64,000 nucleotides of DNA from DASUAS01 sp963756895. GTDB taxonomy: Bacteria; Actinomycetota; Acidimicrobiia; IMCC26256; DASPTH01. The stretch covers positions 248,001-312,000 of the forward strand of contig CAVWPI010000016.1 in the NCBI GenBank assembly GCA_963756895.1, written 5' to 3'. Of this stretch, positions 16,563 to 26,696 are shown piece by piece; within the stretch, counting starts at the first letter, position 1, and each line of letters begins with the position of its first letter. The notes under the pieces are model-generated. The model was not told the DNA's origin. It saw only the letters and a program-made list of their open reading frames with translations, and made no database searches. A program made the translations under genes and the position numbers.

Positions 16563-19003
16563 GATGCGCTCGCGTTCCGAACCCCGCCGAAGGTCACCGG
16601 GACTCCCTCCGAGAAGGCATTCGTCGCCACGGCCGCGAGCCGATCGGCTTCGACCGCCTCGGGCGGCGGACGGAGGCGTCGGCCCTCGGTGTGGGTGCGG
16701 CCGTACAGCGTGGTGCGCTGTTCGAGCGGCCGTCCGAGTGGTTCGACGATCGCCTGCAGCTCCGACTCGTCGAGCTCCTGCCCGTGGCTCGCTCCCGCGG
16801 CCGCGAGATGTTCTCGTCCATGAGCGTGCCCCCGAGGTCGTTGCACCCGGCCTGCAACGCCTGGCGGGCGCCGCGCACGCCGGTCTTGACCCACGACACC
16901 TGCACGTTGTCGATCCAGCCGCGGTAGGCGATGCGACCGACCGAGTGCATCAGGAGCGCCTCACGCAGGGTCGGGCCCTTGCGCGCCTTCTGCTGGAGGA
17001 AGATCGGCGTGGCCATGTGCACGAACGGCAGCGGCACGAACTCGGTGAAGCCGCCCGTCTCCTTCTGCAGCGCGCGGGTGCGCACGAGGTGGCGGGCGAC
17101 GTGCTCGGGCCGCTCGACGTGCCCGAACATGATGGTGACGTTGGAGCGCAGCCCGACGGAGTGGGCGGTGCGATGGGCCTCGAGCCACTCGTCGGTGTCG
17201 ATCTTGTCGGGGCAGATGATCGCTCGGACCTCGTCGTCGAGGATCTCGGCCGCGGTCCCGGGGAGCGTGGCGAGACCGGCGTCCTTGACCTGCAGCAGGT
17301 AGTCGCGCAGCGGCACGCCGAGCCGACGCGCCCCCTCGGTGACCTCGAGTGCGGTGAAGCCGTGCACGTGGATCTGGGGCGCGACCTCCTTCACCGCCCG
17401 GGCGACCGAGATGTAGTAGTCGCCGTCGAAGTTCGGGTGGATGCCACCCTGCAGGCACACCTCGGTGGCGCCGCAGTCGACGGCCTCGAGCACGCGACGC
17501 TGCATCTCCTCGAGGTCGAGCAGGTAGGGGTTGCCGCGCAGGTTGAGCGACAGCGGACCCTTCGAGAACGCACAGAACTTGCACTTGAACGTGCACACGT
17601 TGGTGTAGTTGATGTTGCGGTTGCGCACGAACGTGACCGCGTCGCCGACGGAGTCGACGACGGAGCTGGTCGGCGACGGCCGCGACCTCGAGGAAGTCGG
17701 GGCCACGTGCCGCGAGCAAGGTGACGATCTCGTCGACACCCACTTCTTCACCGGCGAGCACGCCGTCGAGCACCTCGCCGACGGGCGTGCGCGCCCGCGC
17801 GGTCCACCCTGGGTGCGGCCAAGCGGGGAGCAGCGATGGGGGAGCGACGTCACCACCAGCGGCCCACGCGTCGTCGCGGGCGAGTCCTTCGAGGTCGGAC
17901 GCGCACCGCACCGCGAAGCGCACGTCGTCGTGCAGCCACCGGTCGCCGTCACGCACGTACTCCGGATACACCGTGAGGCGGGGCGCCAGCGTGTGACCGG
18001 TGGCCTCGGTGGCGTCGCGCAGGAGGTCGAGCCCGGGCCACGGACGTTCGGGGTTCACGTGGTCGGGGGTGACGGGCGAGACCCCGCCCCAGTCGTCGAT
18101 GCCGGCCGCGACCAGCGCGGCGAGGTCGTCGGCATCGGAGAGGTTGGGCGGCGCCTGCAGGTGGATCGACGGGTCGAGCAGGAGGCGGGCGACGGCGATG
18201 GTCCAGAGGAACTCGTCGGGCGGACACGCGGGCGCCCGCCACATCGACGTCCCCGTCTTGGGCAGGAAGTTCTGGACGATGACCTCCTGCACGTGGCCGT
18301 GACGCGCGTGCGCCGCCTCGATGGCGAGGAGCGCGTCGAGGCGCTCGCTGGCGGGTCTCGCCGATGCCCACGAGGATGCCGGTGGTGAACGGCACCCCGG
18401 CCCGGCCCGCGGCCTCGAGCGTCGCCAGCCGCCGCGCCGGGGTCTTGTCGGGCGCGCCGGCGTGCGGACCGCCGGACTCGCCCAGGCGCTCGGCGAGGGT
18501 CTCGATCATCATCCCCTGCGACGGCGACACCGCCCGCAGCCGCACGAGCTCGTCCTCGCTCAGCGCGCCGGCGTTGGCGTGGGGGAGCAGTCCGGTCTCG
18601 GCGAGCACGGCCGCGGCCGCGGCGACGAGGTAGTCGACGGTCGACGAGTAGCCCCGCGGCCGCGAGCCACGCGGCGGCGTCGGGGTAGCGGTCCTCGGGC
18701 GCCTCGCCGAGGGTGAAGAGCGCCTCGTGGCAGCCGAGCTCGGCACCGCGGCGCGCGATGGCGAGCACCTCGTCGAGCTCGAGGTAGGGCGACACGAGGT
18801 GCGCCGGCGGCTTGGCGAACGTGCAGTAGCCGCACTTGTCGCGGCAGAGCATCGTCAGCGGGATGAACACCTTCGGCGAGAAGGTGATCCGCGCACCGTG
18901 GGTCGGCGTCGCGCACGGCCGCCGCGCGCGCCATGAGCTCGTCGATCGGGGTCGTCAGCAGCGCGTCGACGTCGCCGGCCGGCGTGTCGACGGTCGCGGC
19001 CAT
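16559..19003 (-). CDS. fbiC: FO synthase (bifunctional CofG-CofH), five frameshifts
   Basis: Makes 7,8-didemethyl-8-hydroxy-5-deazariboflavin (FO), the F420 chromophore, from a tyrosine-derived precursor and a pyrimidine. Two radical-SAM halves are fused as in other actinobacteria. The CofG half carries CRDKCGYC, with PHANAGALSEDE and GILVGIGET further on. The CofH half carries CTFKCKFC, with CLQGGIHP and ends near TLMDENISR. Shifts near 18897, 18680, 18355, 17670 and 16800 break it; all segments are collinear, giving about 815 residues. Start ATG 19003 has a TAGCCT box 7 nt upstream. Its presence implies F420-dependent redox enzymes in this organism. Confidence 0.9.
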
Positions 19004-19010
19004 GGTCGGG

Positions 19011-19016
19011 AGGCTA
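19011..19016 (-). promoter_or_regulatory. -10 box of fbiC, leaderless
   Basis: Minus-strand TAGCCT, 7-nt gap to ATG 19003, located between the SnoaL-like gene and fbiC. Confidence 0.5.
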
Positions 19017-19023
19017 CCCGGCG

Positions 19024-19566
19024 TCAGAACGACAGTGGCCGGGTGATGTGCTCGACCGCCTCGCCACCTGCTGCCCCCGCGGCGCCGGCGCCCCAGCCAC
19101 CGGAGAACGCGGCGTCGGTCATCTCACGCCGGTGCGTGATCAACCACCGGCCGTCGACCGGCGCGAACTCGTCGAGGTAGCGGCCCCAGTGGTCGAGGCC
19201 GTGCACGGTCAGGAAGAGGTAGTAGGAGCGGGCCTTGGCGTGGGTCTCGTCGACCACGTCGATCTGCGTGGTGGCGGTGAAGTGCCGGATGAACGGCACC
19301 CGTCCTCGCGCCAACCACTCCTGCGTCGGCGTCATGACGATCGATTCCTCGCTGTCGTCCGCCGTCGGGCGGCCGCGGTCGGCCACCGACGACATGAACG
19401 CGTGGATGGCCGCACGGCCCTCGTACCGACCGTTGCCGGTCTCCATGATCCCGTCGGGGGCGAACACCTCGACCATCTGGTCGATGCGCCCGCTGTCACC
19501 GTTGGCGTTGTAGCGGGCGATGCAGTCGCGGATGCTCTCGCGGGCGACGAGCTCCCAGACCTCCAT
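19024..19566 (-). CDS. SnoaL/NTF2-like protein
   Basis: 180-residue cone-shaped alpha+beta barrel protein of the SnoaL/NTF2 superfamily, often a small-molecule isomerase, hydratase or dehydratase or a binding domain. Seen: RESIRDCIARYNANGDSGRIDQMVEVFAPDGIM (split helices and first strand), GRAAIHAFMSS, FIRHFTATTQIDVVDE, ARSYYLFLTVHGLDHWGRYLDEF and DGRWLITHRREM. A Gly/Ala-rich C-terminal tail follows. Intact. Lies between fbiC and pgl on the same strand. Function cannot be told. Confidence 0.75.
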   Translation of the reverse strand: MEVWELVARESIRDCIARYNANGDSGRIDQMVEVFAPDGIMETGNGRYEGRAAIHAFMSSVADRGRPTADDSEESIVMTPTQEWLARGRVPFIRHFTATTQIDVVDETHAKARSYYLFLTVHGLDHWGRYLDEFAPVDGRWLITHRREMTDAAFSGGWGAGAAGAAGGEAVEHITRPLSF

Positions 19567-19580
19567 GGGTCCTCCTCGGT

Positions 19581-20233
19581 TCAGCCCGCGGCCGCGGGGT
19601 CGACGAGCCAGAGCACGCGGTCGGCGGTGACGTGGGCGGCGGGCAGGTCGTCGCCGGCCGCGGATGCGGGCGAACGCGTCGCGCTTGTCGTCGCCGGCCA
19701 CGGTGAAGACGACGAGCCGCGAGCGTGCCAGCGCGGGGTAGGTGAACGTGAGCCGCGGGTGCGGGTGGAGCGCGTCGCCGTTGGTGACCACGAGGCGGTC
19801 GGTCACCGCGAGCGCGGCGGAACCGGGGAAGAGCGACGCGGTGTGACCGTCGGGCCCGAGACCCAGGTGCACGATGTCGATCGGCGGCGCCGCGGCGACC
19901 AGCGGCGTCGTAGGCGAGCGCGGCCGCGTCGGCGGTGTCGCCTGCACCGGTCATCGAGTCGGATCGCGACGCGGACCGCACGCGGTCGAGGAGCACGGCG
20001 CGGGCCATGCCCTCGTTGGAGTCGGGGTCGTCGACCGGCACGAACCGCTCGTCGCCGAACCACACGTCGATTCCCGACCAGCCGAGCTCGCGCCCGGCGA
20101 GCGCTTCGTACGCCTGCCTCGCGGTGCCGCCACCCGAGAGCGCGATCGACGCCGGCGCGGCTTCGACCACGACGTCCGCGAACGCGCTGGCCACGTCGTC
20201 GACGGTCCGTACCTCTCCGTGCACGGGGGTCAT
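19581..20233 (-). CDS. pgl: 6-phosphogluconolactonase, frameshifted
   Basis: Hydrolyses 6-phosphogluconolactone in the oxidative pentose phosphate pathway. Seen: ALSGGGTARQAYEAL, the DevB signature WFGDERFVPVDDPDSNEGMAR, LGLGPDGHTASLFPGS, then TFTYPALARSRLVVFTVAGDDKRDAF and the end DRVLWLVDPAAAG. Shifts near 19910 and 19675. About 217 residues after repair. Start ATG 20233, divergent from the methyltransferase-Mug gene. zwf and opcA, often neighbours, are absent. With fbiC close by, an F420-dependent glucose-6-phosphate dehydrogenase could feed it (inference). Confidence 0.85.
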
Positions 20234-20237
20234 GTTA

Positions 20238-20260
20238 CGGAGTCGGCGGAAATCACTCCG
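20238..20260. repeat. inverted repeat in the pgl / mug divergent region
   Basis: CGGAGT (20238-20243) and ACTCCG (20255-20260) with an 11-nt spacer between two divergent genes; possible operator. Confidence 0.3.
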
Positions 20261-20292
20261 CTGTTGCCGGGCTCGAGGGCAATGATGCGCCG

Positions 20293-21407
20293 GTGGAGCG
20301 CGACACCGTGCAGGTCTACGAGGCAGCGGGCCGAGGAGTGGCGCGATCGCGCGCCGGCCCCGGTTCCTCGACCGGGCGCGCTCGCTGGCGGAGGACGTGC
20401 CCGGGGCGCGGTCGGTGGTCGACCTCGGCTGTGGACCCGGGCTGCACCTCCCGTCGCTGCCTCGCCCGGCCGTCGCGCTCGACGCCGCCCACGCCATGGT
20501 GCGGCTCGCCCGGGAGGCTGTGCCCGACGCCTGGCCCGTGCAGGCCGACCTCGAGGCGCTGCCGTTCCGGCGCGGCGCGCTCGGCGGCGGCTGGGCACGT
20601 GCGAGCTACCTCCACGTCCGCACCGAGCGACTGCCGCTGCGCGCTCGCGGATCTGCACGGCGCGCTGCACGGTCGGCGCGCCGGCGCACCTCCTGCTCCA
20701 CGCGGGCACGGTCGACGGCGAGCTCGCCGACGACGACTTCCCGGGGCGGTGGTTCGCGGCGTGGGCGCCCGACGCGCTGATCGACGTGCTCGATCGGCGC
20801 CGGCTTCGACGTCGAGTCGTGCACGGTCGACGGCGGCGACCGTTCTGGGTCGAGGCCCGGATCCGGCGCGCCCGCACGCTGCCCGACACCGTCGGGCCCG
20901 GCATGCGCCTGCTCGTCTGCGGCCTGAACCCGTCGGTGCTACTCGGCCGACGTCGGGCGTCGGGTTCGCTCGCGCCCGGCAACCGCTTCTGGCCCGCCGC
21001 GATCGCCGCCGGCCTCGTCACCGTCGCCCGTGACACCCGTGCCGCGCTCGCGCGCCGGCATCGGCATGACCGACCTCGTGAAGCGGGCGACGCCCAGGCC
21101 AAGGAGCTCACCCGCGACGAGTACCGCGGCGGGCTCGCGCGGGTGGAGCGACTGGTGCGGTGGCTCCAGCCCGGGCGCGGTGTGCTTCGTCGGCCTCGCC
21201 GGCTGGCGCGGCCGCGGTCGATCGGCAGCGCGGTCGCCGGGGTGCAAGCCGACGGCATCGGCGGCCGCCCCGCCTACGTGATGCCGAGCACCAGCGGTCT
21301 CAATGCCGCGCACACCGCCGAGCGAGCTCGCCGAGCACCTGCGCGCCGCCGCCGCGTTGGCCGACGAGAACGTCGTCAGCCGTCCCGGACCAGCTCGAAC
21401 GCACTGA
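20293..21407 (+). CDS. methyltransferase fused to mismatch-specific (G:T/U) DNA glycosylase, many frameshifts
   Basis: N-terminal class I SAM-dependent methyltransferase: ARSVVDLGCGPGLHLPSL, VALDAAHAMVRLAREAVPDA, QADLEALPFRRGALGG. C-terminal Mug/TDG-type glycosylase: LLVCGLNPSVL (GxNPS), PGNRFWPAA, WLQPG and the MPSTSGLNA motif. The junction FWVEARIRRARTLPDTVGPGMRLLVCG is in a single uninterrupted frame, so the fusion itself does not depend on any repaired indel. Elsewhere at least six shifts occur (around 20330, 20370, 20635, 20800, 20950, 21060-21300). Start GTG 20293. The role of the methyltransferase half is unknown; the glycosylase half removes mispaired U or T. Confidence 0.72.
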
Positions 21408-22434
21408 AGCCGGTGGGCAGCACGACGTGGCGAGCGAGCGTCAGTCCCGCCTCGGCGAACAGCGCCGTCGAACTCGCGCGCGGGTGCGCTCGCGACCGGG
21501 GCCGAGCACGAGCATGAGGAGGTCGCTGGCGACGACGAACTCGTCGCACGGGCGATCGGGGAGGACGTTCTCCACCACGATCGCCGAGGCGTGCGGAGGA
21601 AGGGCGTCGCGCACGCTGCGGAGCAGGCGCGCCGCGTCGGCGTCGCCCCAGTCGTGCACGATGGCGAGCAGCAGGTACCGGTCGCAGCCGGTCGGCACCG
21701 CGGCGAAGAAGTCGCCACCCACCGACGGCAGAGTCGGGCGGCGCCGCGGCGACCACCTCGGGTCGGTCGAACAGCAGCGGCTCGAGCTCGGGTCGGAGCC
21801 GGGTGAGCGTCCGGAGCGCGGCGCCGGTGCCGCCACCGACGTCGCACACCCGCCGGATGCCGTCCCAGTCGAGGCCGTGGCTCAGCGCCACGGCCTGCAT
21901 GGTGGCGCCGGCTTCCATCGCCGCGTGGAACGCAGCGCCCGCGCCCGACGGATCGTCTTCCAGGTGCTCGAAGAACCCGGTGCCGGTGGCGGCGACCATG
22001 CCGCTCTCGGGAGGTGACGAGAACGGCGCGTCGGCCCGGCGCCAGGCCGACCAGAACCAATCGCTGGAGGCGAACTCGACCCAGCCCCGCCACGAACCCG
22101 GTTGGTCACGCCGGAGCATGACCGTCACCGCGTTGGCGCGATAGCGGCCCTTCCGGTCGAGTCCGAGGAAGCCCACCGCGACGCTGAACCGCAGCAGCCG
22201 TTCGAGTGACTCCACCGGCGCGCCCGTGGCCGCCGCCAGCTCGTCGGCGGTGCGCGGCGCGCTCAGGTGCTCGGGGATGTCGAGCTCGCAGAGCAGACCG
22301 AGCACCCGGTTGTCGAACAGGCCGAACAGACCGTCGAGGATCCGGAGCGAGCCGGGCACCGCCTCGCGCTGCACCCGTCCCAACGCTCGCCGCACCCGGA
22401 GGACGCCACGGGTGACTGCACCGGGCGGCACCAC
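21376..22434 (-). CDS. O-methyltransferase (Methyltransf_2 type), frameshifted
   Basis: SAM-dependent methyltransferase with an N-terminal winged-helix dimerisation domain (LFDNRVLGLLCELDIPEHLSA, RTADELAAATGAPVESLERLLRF) and a Rossmann domain with VCDVGGGTGAALRTL and LLLAIVHDWGDADAARLLRSV, where His-Asp is the usual catalytic His context. C-terminal VENVLPDRP and GFSAFELVRDG. Indels fall near 21730 and 21480. About 352 residues. It overlaps the tail of the convergent Mug fusion gene by about 30 bp. Substrate unknown; it sits between the mug fusion and the pentose phosphate genes. Confidence 0.8.
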   Translation of the reverse strand: MVPPGAVTRGVLRVRRALGRVQREAVPGSLRILDGLFGLFDNRVLGLLCELDIPEHLSAPRTADELAAATGAPVESLERLLRFSVAVGFLGLDRKGRYRANAVTVMLRRDQPGSWRGWVEFASSDWFWSAWRRADAPFSSPPESGMVAATGTGFFEHLEDDPSGAGAAFHAAMEAGATMQAVALSHGLDWDGIRRVCDVGGGTGAALRTLTRLRPELEPLLFDRPEVVAAAPPDSAVGGWRLLRRGADRLRPVPAARHRARLGRRRRGAPAPQRARRPSSARLGDRGGERPPRSPVRRVRRRQRPPHARARPRSRAHPRASSTALFAEAGLTLARHVVLPTGFSAFELVRDG

Positions 22435-22498
22435 CGGCGCGCCGAGGACAGCCCGGGTGAAGGCGCGATCCGCCTTCGACGGACGCGGCCACCGCCGG

Positions 22499-23599
22499 TC
22501 AGCCGGTGACTTCGGCGCGACGCTTCTCGATGGTGCCGAACGCGTCGGTGAACGACGCGGCGAACGAGTCGACGCCCTCGCGCTCGAGGGTGTCGGTCAC
22601 GTCGTCGATGTCGACGCCCGCGGCCGCGAGATCGGCCATCACCTGACGCGCGCCGTCGACGTCCTCGGTCGACCGTGTCGGCCCGCTGGTTGCCCTCGCC
22701 GCGCTGCAACGCCTCGATCGACGCGGGCGCGAGCGTGTTGACGGTGTCGGGACCGATGAGCTCGTCGACGTAGAGCGTCGGGGAGTACGCGGGGTTCTTG
22801 GTGGACGTCGACGCCCACAGCGGACGCTGCAGGCGCGCGCCCTTGGCCGCCAGCGCGTCCCAGCGCGGTCCGGAGAAGCGCTCGCGGAACAGCGCGTAGG
22901 CGAGCTTGGCGTTGGCGACCGCGGCCTTGCCCCGCAGCGGGCTGTCCTCGGGGAGGCGCCGGTCGGTCTCGGTGTCGACCCGGCTCACGAAGAACGACGC
23001 CACCGACGCGACCGTCGACGGGTCGCCGCCCGCGGCGACCAGCCGTTCGAGCCCGGTGAGGTACGCCTCGATCACCTTGGCGTGACGGTCGAGCGAGAAG
23101 ATCAGGGTGACGTTGACGGTGATGCCCGCGGCGATCGTCTCCTCGATGGCGGGGATGCCCTCGAGCGTCGCGGGGATCTTGATCATGAGGTTGGGCCGGT
23201 CGACGCGGTCGTGCAGCGAGCGCGCCGCGGCGATGGTGCCGTCGGTGTCGTGGGCGAGCGTCGGGCGCGACCTCGAGCGACACGAAGCCGTCGCCGTGCC
23301 CGTGCGCCTCGTACACGGGACGCAGCACCTCGGTGGCGGCCCGGATGTCGTCGATCACGACGTTCCAGTAGGTGTCCTCGATCGAGAGGCCCTCCTTCGC
23401 GCACTTGCGCGAGCGCGTCGTCGTAGCCCTCGCCGGCGCCGATGGCCTTGTCGAGGATGGTGGGGTTCGAGGTGACGCCGCGGATGCCGTCGACCTCGAC
23501 CAGCTTCGCCAGCCCGCCGCCGGTGAGCAGCGGGCGGGCGAGGTTGTCGTACCAGGGGCTCTGGCCGAAGTCGTTGAGGCGGGCGATGGCACTGGGCAT
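22499..23599 (-). CDS. tal: transaldolase, frameshifted
   Basis: Moves a dihydroxyacetone unit between sugar phosphates in the non-oxidative pentose phosphate pathway. Seen: LNDFGQSPWYDNLARPLL, GVTSNPTILDKAIGAG, the Schiff-base Lys in LMIKIPATLEGIPAIEE, ITVNVTLIFSLDRH, FFVSRVDTETDRRL and the WASTSTKNPAYSPTLYVDELIGPDTVNTL region. End GTIEKRRAEVTG. Shifts near 23405, 23265 and 22675. About 366 residues. Starts 3 bp after the transketolase stop, so it is co-transcribed with tkt. Confidence 0.9.
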
Positions 23600-23601
23600 G
23601 G

Positions 23602-25611
23602 TCAGTCTCCTCCGTTCTCGACCAGCGCGCGGGCGGCGCGCGGCGACGTGCTCGGGGGTGAACCCGAACTTCTCCAGGGCGACGGGACCGGGCGCCGACG
23701 CACCGAAGTGGTCGATGCCGATCGACGTCGTCGGCGTAGCGCTCCCAGCCGAAGGTGGCGGCCGCCTCGACCGCGAGGGTCGGCACGTCGGTCGGCAGCA
23801 CCTGCTCGCGGTACTCGTCGGACTGCGCGGCGAATAGGTCCCACGACGGCATCGACACCACCCGCACCGACAGGCCGTCGAGCAGGTCGAGCGCGTCGAC
23901 GCAGAGCGACACCTCGGACCCGGTGCCGATGAGCACGAGGTCGAGACCGTCGCCCTCCTCGTCGACGAGCGTGTACGCGCCGCGCGGCACGCCGTCGGGC
24001 GCGCGCTCGGCGGTGCCGCCGAGCACCGGCAGCTTCTGGCGGGTGAGGATCAGCGCGGTCGGGCCGTCGCCGTCGACGTGGACGCCGCCACGCCTGGCTC
24101 ACCTCGTTGGCGTCGGCGGGGCGGATCACCCGCAGTCCGGGCATCGCGCGCATGGCCGCGAGCTGCTCGATCGGCTGGTGGGTCGGGCCGTCCTCGCCGA
24201 GGCCCACGGAGTCGTGGGTCCAGACGAACAGCGACTTGTACCCGGACAGCGCGGCGAGGCGGACGGCGCCGCGCATGTAGTCGCTGAACACGAAGAAGGT
24301 GCCGCCGGCGGGCATGAGCGAGCTCACCGCCATGCCGTTCATCACGCGCGCCCATGCCGTGCTCGCGGATGCCGTAGTGGACGCCGCGACCACCGAACTC
24401 GTGCGTGGCGATCGCCGGGCGTGTCGTCGAGCGCCATGCCGGTGTTGCCGGTGAGGTCGGCGGAGCCGACGACCAGGCCGGGCACGACGTCGATCACCGC
24501 GTTGACGACCTTGCCGCACGCCGCGCGGGTGGCGAGCTCCTCGCCCTCCTTCCACACCGGCAGGGCCGACTCCCAGCCGGCGAAGCCCGCGGTTCGGCCT
24601 GACACGCGTCGAGCTGCTGCCGCCATCTCGGGCTCGGATCGGCGAACGCGGCGCGGCGCTGCTCCCACGCCTCGCGCGCGTGCGCGGCCGCGGCGCGCCG
24701 GCCTCGCGGTAGAACGTCGACGACGTCGTCGGGGGAGTAGAAGTCCTCCGTCGGGCAGGCCGAGGATCTCCTTGACCGCGGCGACCTCGTCGACGCCGAG
24801 CGCCTCGCCGTGGGCCTTGGCGGTGTCGGTGTACTTGGGCGACGGGTAGCCGATGTGGCTGCGCAGCACGACCAGGCTCGGGCGCGCGGTCTCGGCCATC
24901 GCCTCGCGGATCCCGGCCTCGAGCGCGTCGAGGTCGTTGGCGACCTCGCCCAGCTGCACGACGTGCCAGCCGTAGGCCTCGAAGCGCTCGGGCACGTTGT
25001 CGGTGTAGGACAGCTCGGTGGGACCGTCGATGGTGATGTGGTTGTCGTCGTAGACGTAGGTCAGGCGGCCGAGCCCGAGGTGGCCGGCGATCGACGCCGC
25101 CTCGTGGCTCACACCCTCCTCGAGGTCGCCGTCGCCGCAGAACACGAAGGTGTGGTGGTCGACGACCTCCTCACCGAAGCGGGCGCGCAGGTTGGCCTCG
25201 GCGAGCCCGATGCCCACGCCGTTGCCGAAGCCCTGGCCGAGCGGCCCGGTCGTGACCTCGATGCCGGGCACGTGGCGTGTACTCGGGGTGGCCGGCCGTC
25301 TTCGACCCCCACTGGCGGAAGTCGCGCAGGTCGTCGAGGGTGAGGCCGTAGCCGGTGAGGTAGAGGAGCGAGTAGAGCAGCATCGACGCGTGGCCGTTGG
25401 AGAGGACGAACCGGTCGCGGTCGGGCCAGTCGGGCTCGCCGGCGTCGTACTTCATGATGCGGGTGAACAGCACGTGGGCGAGCGGTGCCAGTGCCATCGG
25501 CGTGCCGGGGTGACCCGAGTTGGCGCGCTGCACCGCGTCCATCGAGAGCCCGCGGATCACGTCGATCCCGCGCTGCTCGAGCTCGCGCACGTCGATGTCG
25601 GTGGTTGCCAT
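23602..25611 (-). CDS. tkt: transketolase, many frameshifts
   Basis: Thiamine diphosphate enzyme moving two-carbon units between sugar phosphates. Seen: SMDAVQRANSGHPGTPMALAPL, FVLSNGHASMLLYSLLYL, TTGPLGQGFGNGVG, the ThDP motif FCGDGDLEEG...YVYDDNHITIDG, HIGYPSPKYTDTAKAHG, SADLTGNTG, MPAGGTFFVFSDYMRGAVR, DSVGLGEDGPTHQPIEQL and SVRVVSMPSWDLF. Indels near 25275, 24745, 24605, 24420, 24355, 24095, 23720 and 23640. About 670 residues. Start ATG 25611 with an upstream leader of about 60 nt containing a strong hairpin and a purine-rich ribosome site. Confidence 0.9.
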
Positions 25612-25632
25612 TGCGCCCCTTCGCATGTGCCT

Positions 25633-25655
25633 CGGACGGGCTCGCGCCCCGTCCG
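25633..25655 (-). promoter_or_regulatory. hairpin in the 5' leader of tkt
   Basis: Perfect 8-bp arms CGGACGGG and CCCGTCCG with a 7-nt loop, between a minus-strand TAGGCT box (25672-25677) and the tkt ATG (25611). It could also act as a terminator read-out of upstream transcription, but lacks a T-tract. Confidence 0.4.
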
Positions 25656-25674
25656 TTCCGCTCCGCGCGCAAGC

Positions 25675-26657
25675 CTACGGGGTGGGGGCGAAGCATTCGG
25701 CGAGGAACTGCTCGAGCGGTGGGGTGATCACCGTAGTCGCCCGTCTGCCCGACCGCGACGTTGACCTCGGCGTGGACTGAGCGAGCCGGCGTCGACCACG
25801 GTGACGGGGACGCCGGCGTCGCGGAGCCGGCCCACGAAGGCCGCGGCCGCTCGGCGTCGGCGCCGGCATGCCCCGCTCGACGACGAGGAACCGCGGGATG
25901 CCGGCGTCCGCGGTGACGTGCTCGATCGGCGAGGCGTCGGTCCACGTCGCGGGGTCGTCACCGAACGCGGCGCGGTAGATCGGGGTTGCCGGTGCGAGCG
26001 AGAGCGCCGACGTCGTAGCCCTCGGTGTCGAGCGCGCCCGCGCAGCGGAGCGCGTCGAGTCCCAGTCCGTGCGCGCCGAGGTACGTCCGGGTCGGTGGCG
26101 ACGCTGGCCGCGATCTGCGCGCCGGCGGAGTGCCCGAGCAGGGCGATGCGATCGGGATCGCCGCCGTGGTCGGCGATGTGCGTCGTGGACCCACGCGACC
26201 GCGGCGGCGACGTCCTCGTTGTGCGTCGGGAAGCGGACGGGCGCAGCCGCGGTCGGGTCGGTCAGTCGGTAGTTGACGCTCACCACGCGTGTACCCGGCG
26301 TCCGTTCCAGAGCGGGACCTTGTCGTTCATCTGGTTGTGCTTGTCGCCGAACTGCCAGCCCCCGCCGTGCACCCACACGACGACCGGGGCCGGACACCCG
26401 TGTGAGGCGGGGTACACGTCGAGCTGCAGCTGCCGGGGGTCGGCGCCGGGTACCGACGCGTACGCCACGTCGCGGACCGCGGGCATCGCCGCGGGACAGT
26501 CGGCTGCGCCGCGCGGCCGGGTCGCGACCACGGTGGTCGCCGTCGAACGCGCCGCGTCGGAACCGCCTTCGTCACCGCACGCGGTCGCGAGCACGAGGAG
26601 CATCACGACCGCGCCGCGCCGACACCGGTGCGTCGCCGAACGTCCATGCGCACTCAT
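25675..26657 (-). CDS. lipoprotein esterase/lipase (alpha/beta hydrolase), several frameshifts
   Basis: Secreted lipoprotein with a signal peptide and lipobox VLATAC (Cys near residue 27), followed by a hydrolase of the carboxylesterase/BD-FAE type. Seen: VVWVHGGGWQFGDKHNQ oxyanion motif, VSVNYRLTDP, IALLGHSAGAQIA with the nucleophile Ser, and a C-terminal EQFLAECFAPTP. Indels near 26280, 26190, 26100, 25990 and 25860-25750 scramble the middle and end, so the catalytic Asp and His are not confidently placed. About 325 residues. Natural substrate unknown. Confidence 0.72.
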
Positions 26658-26696
26658 TGCAGCGCGGCTCCGTGAGCTGCCGACGTGATCGGACGC

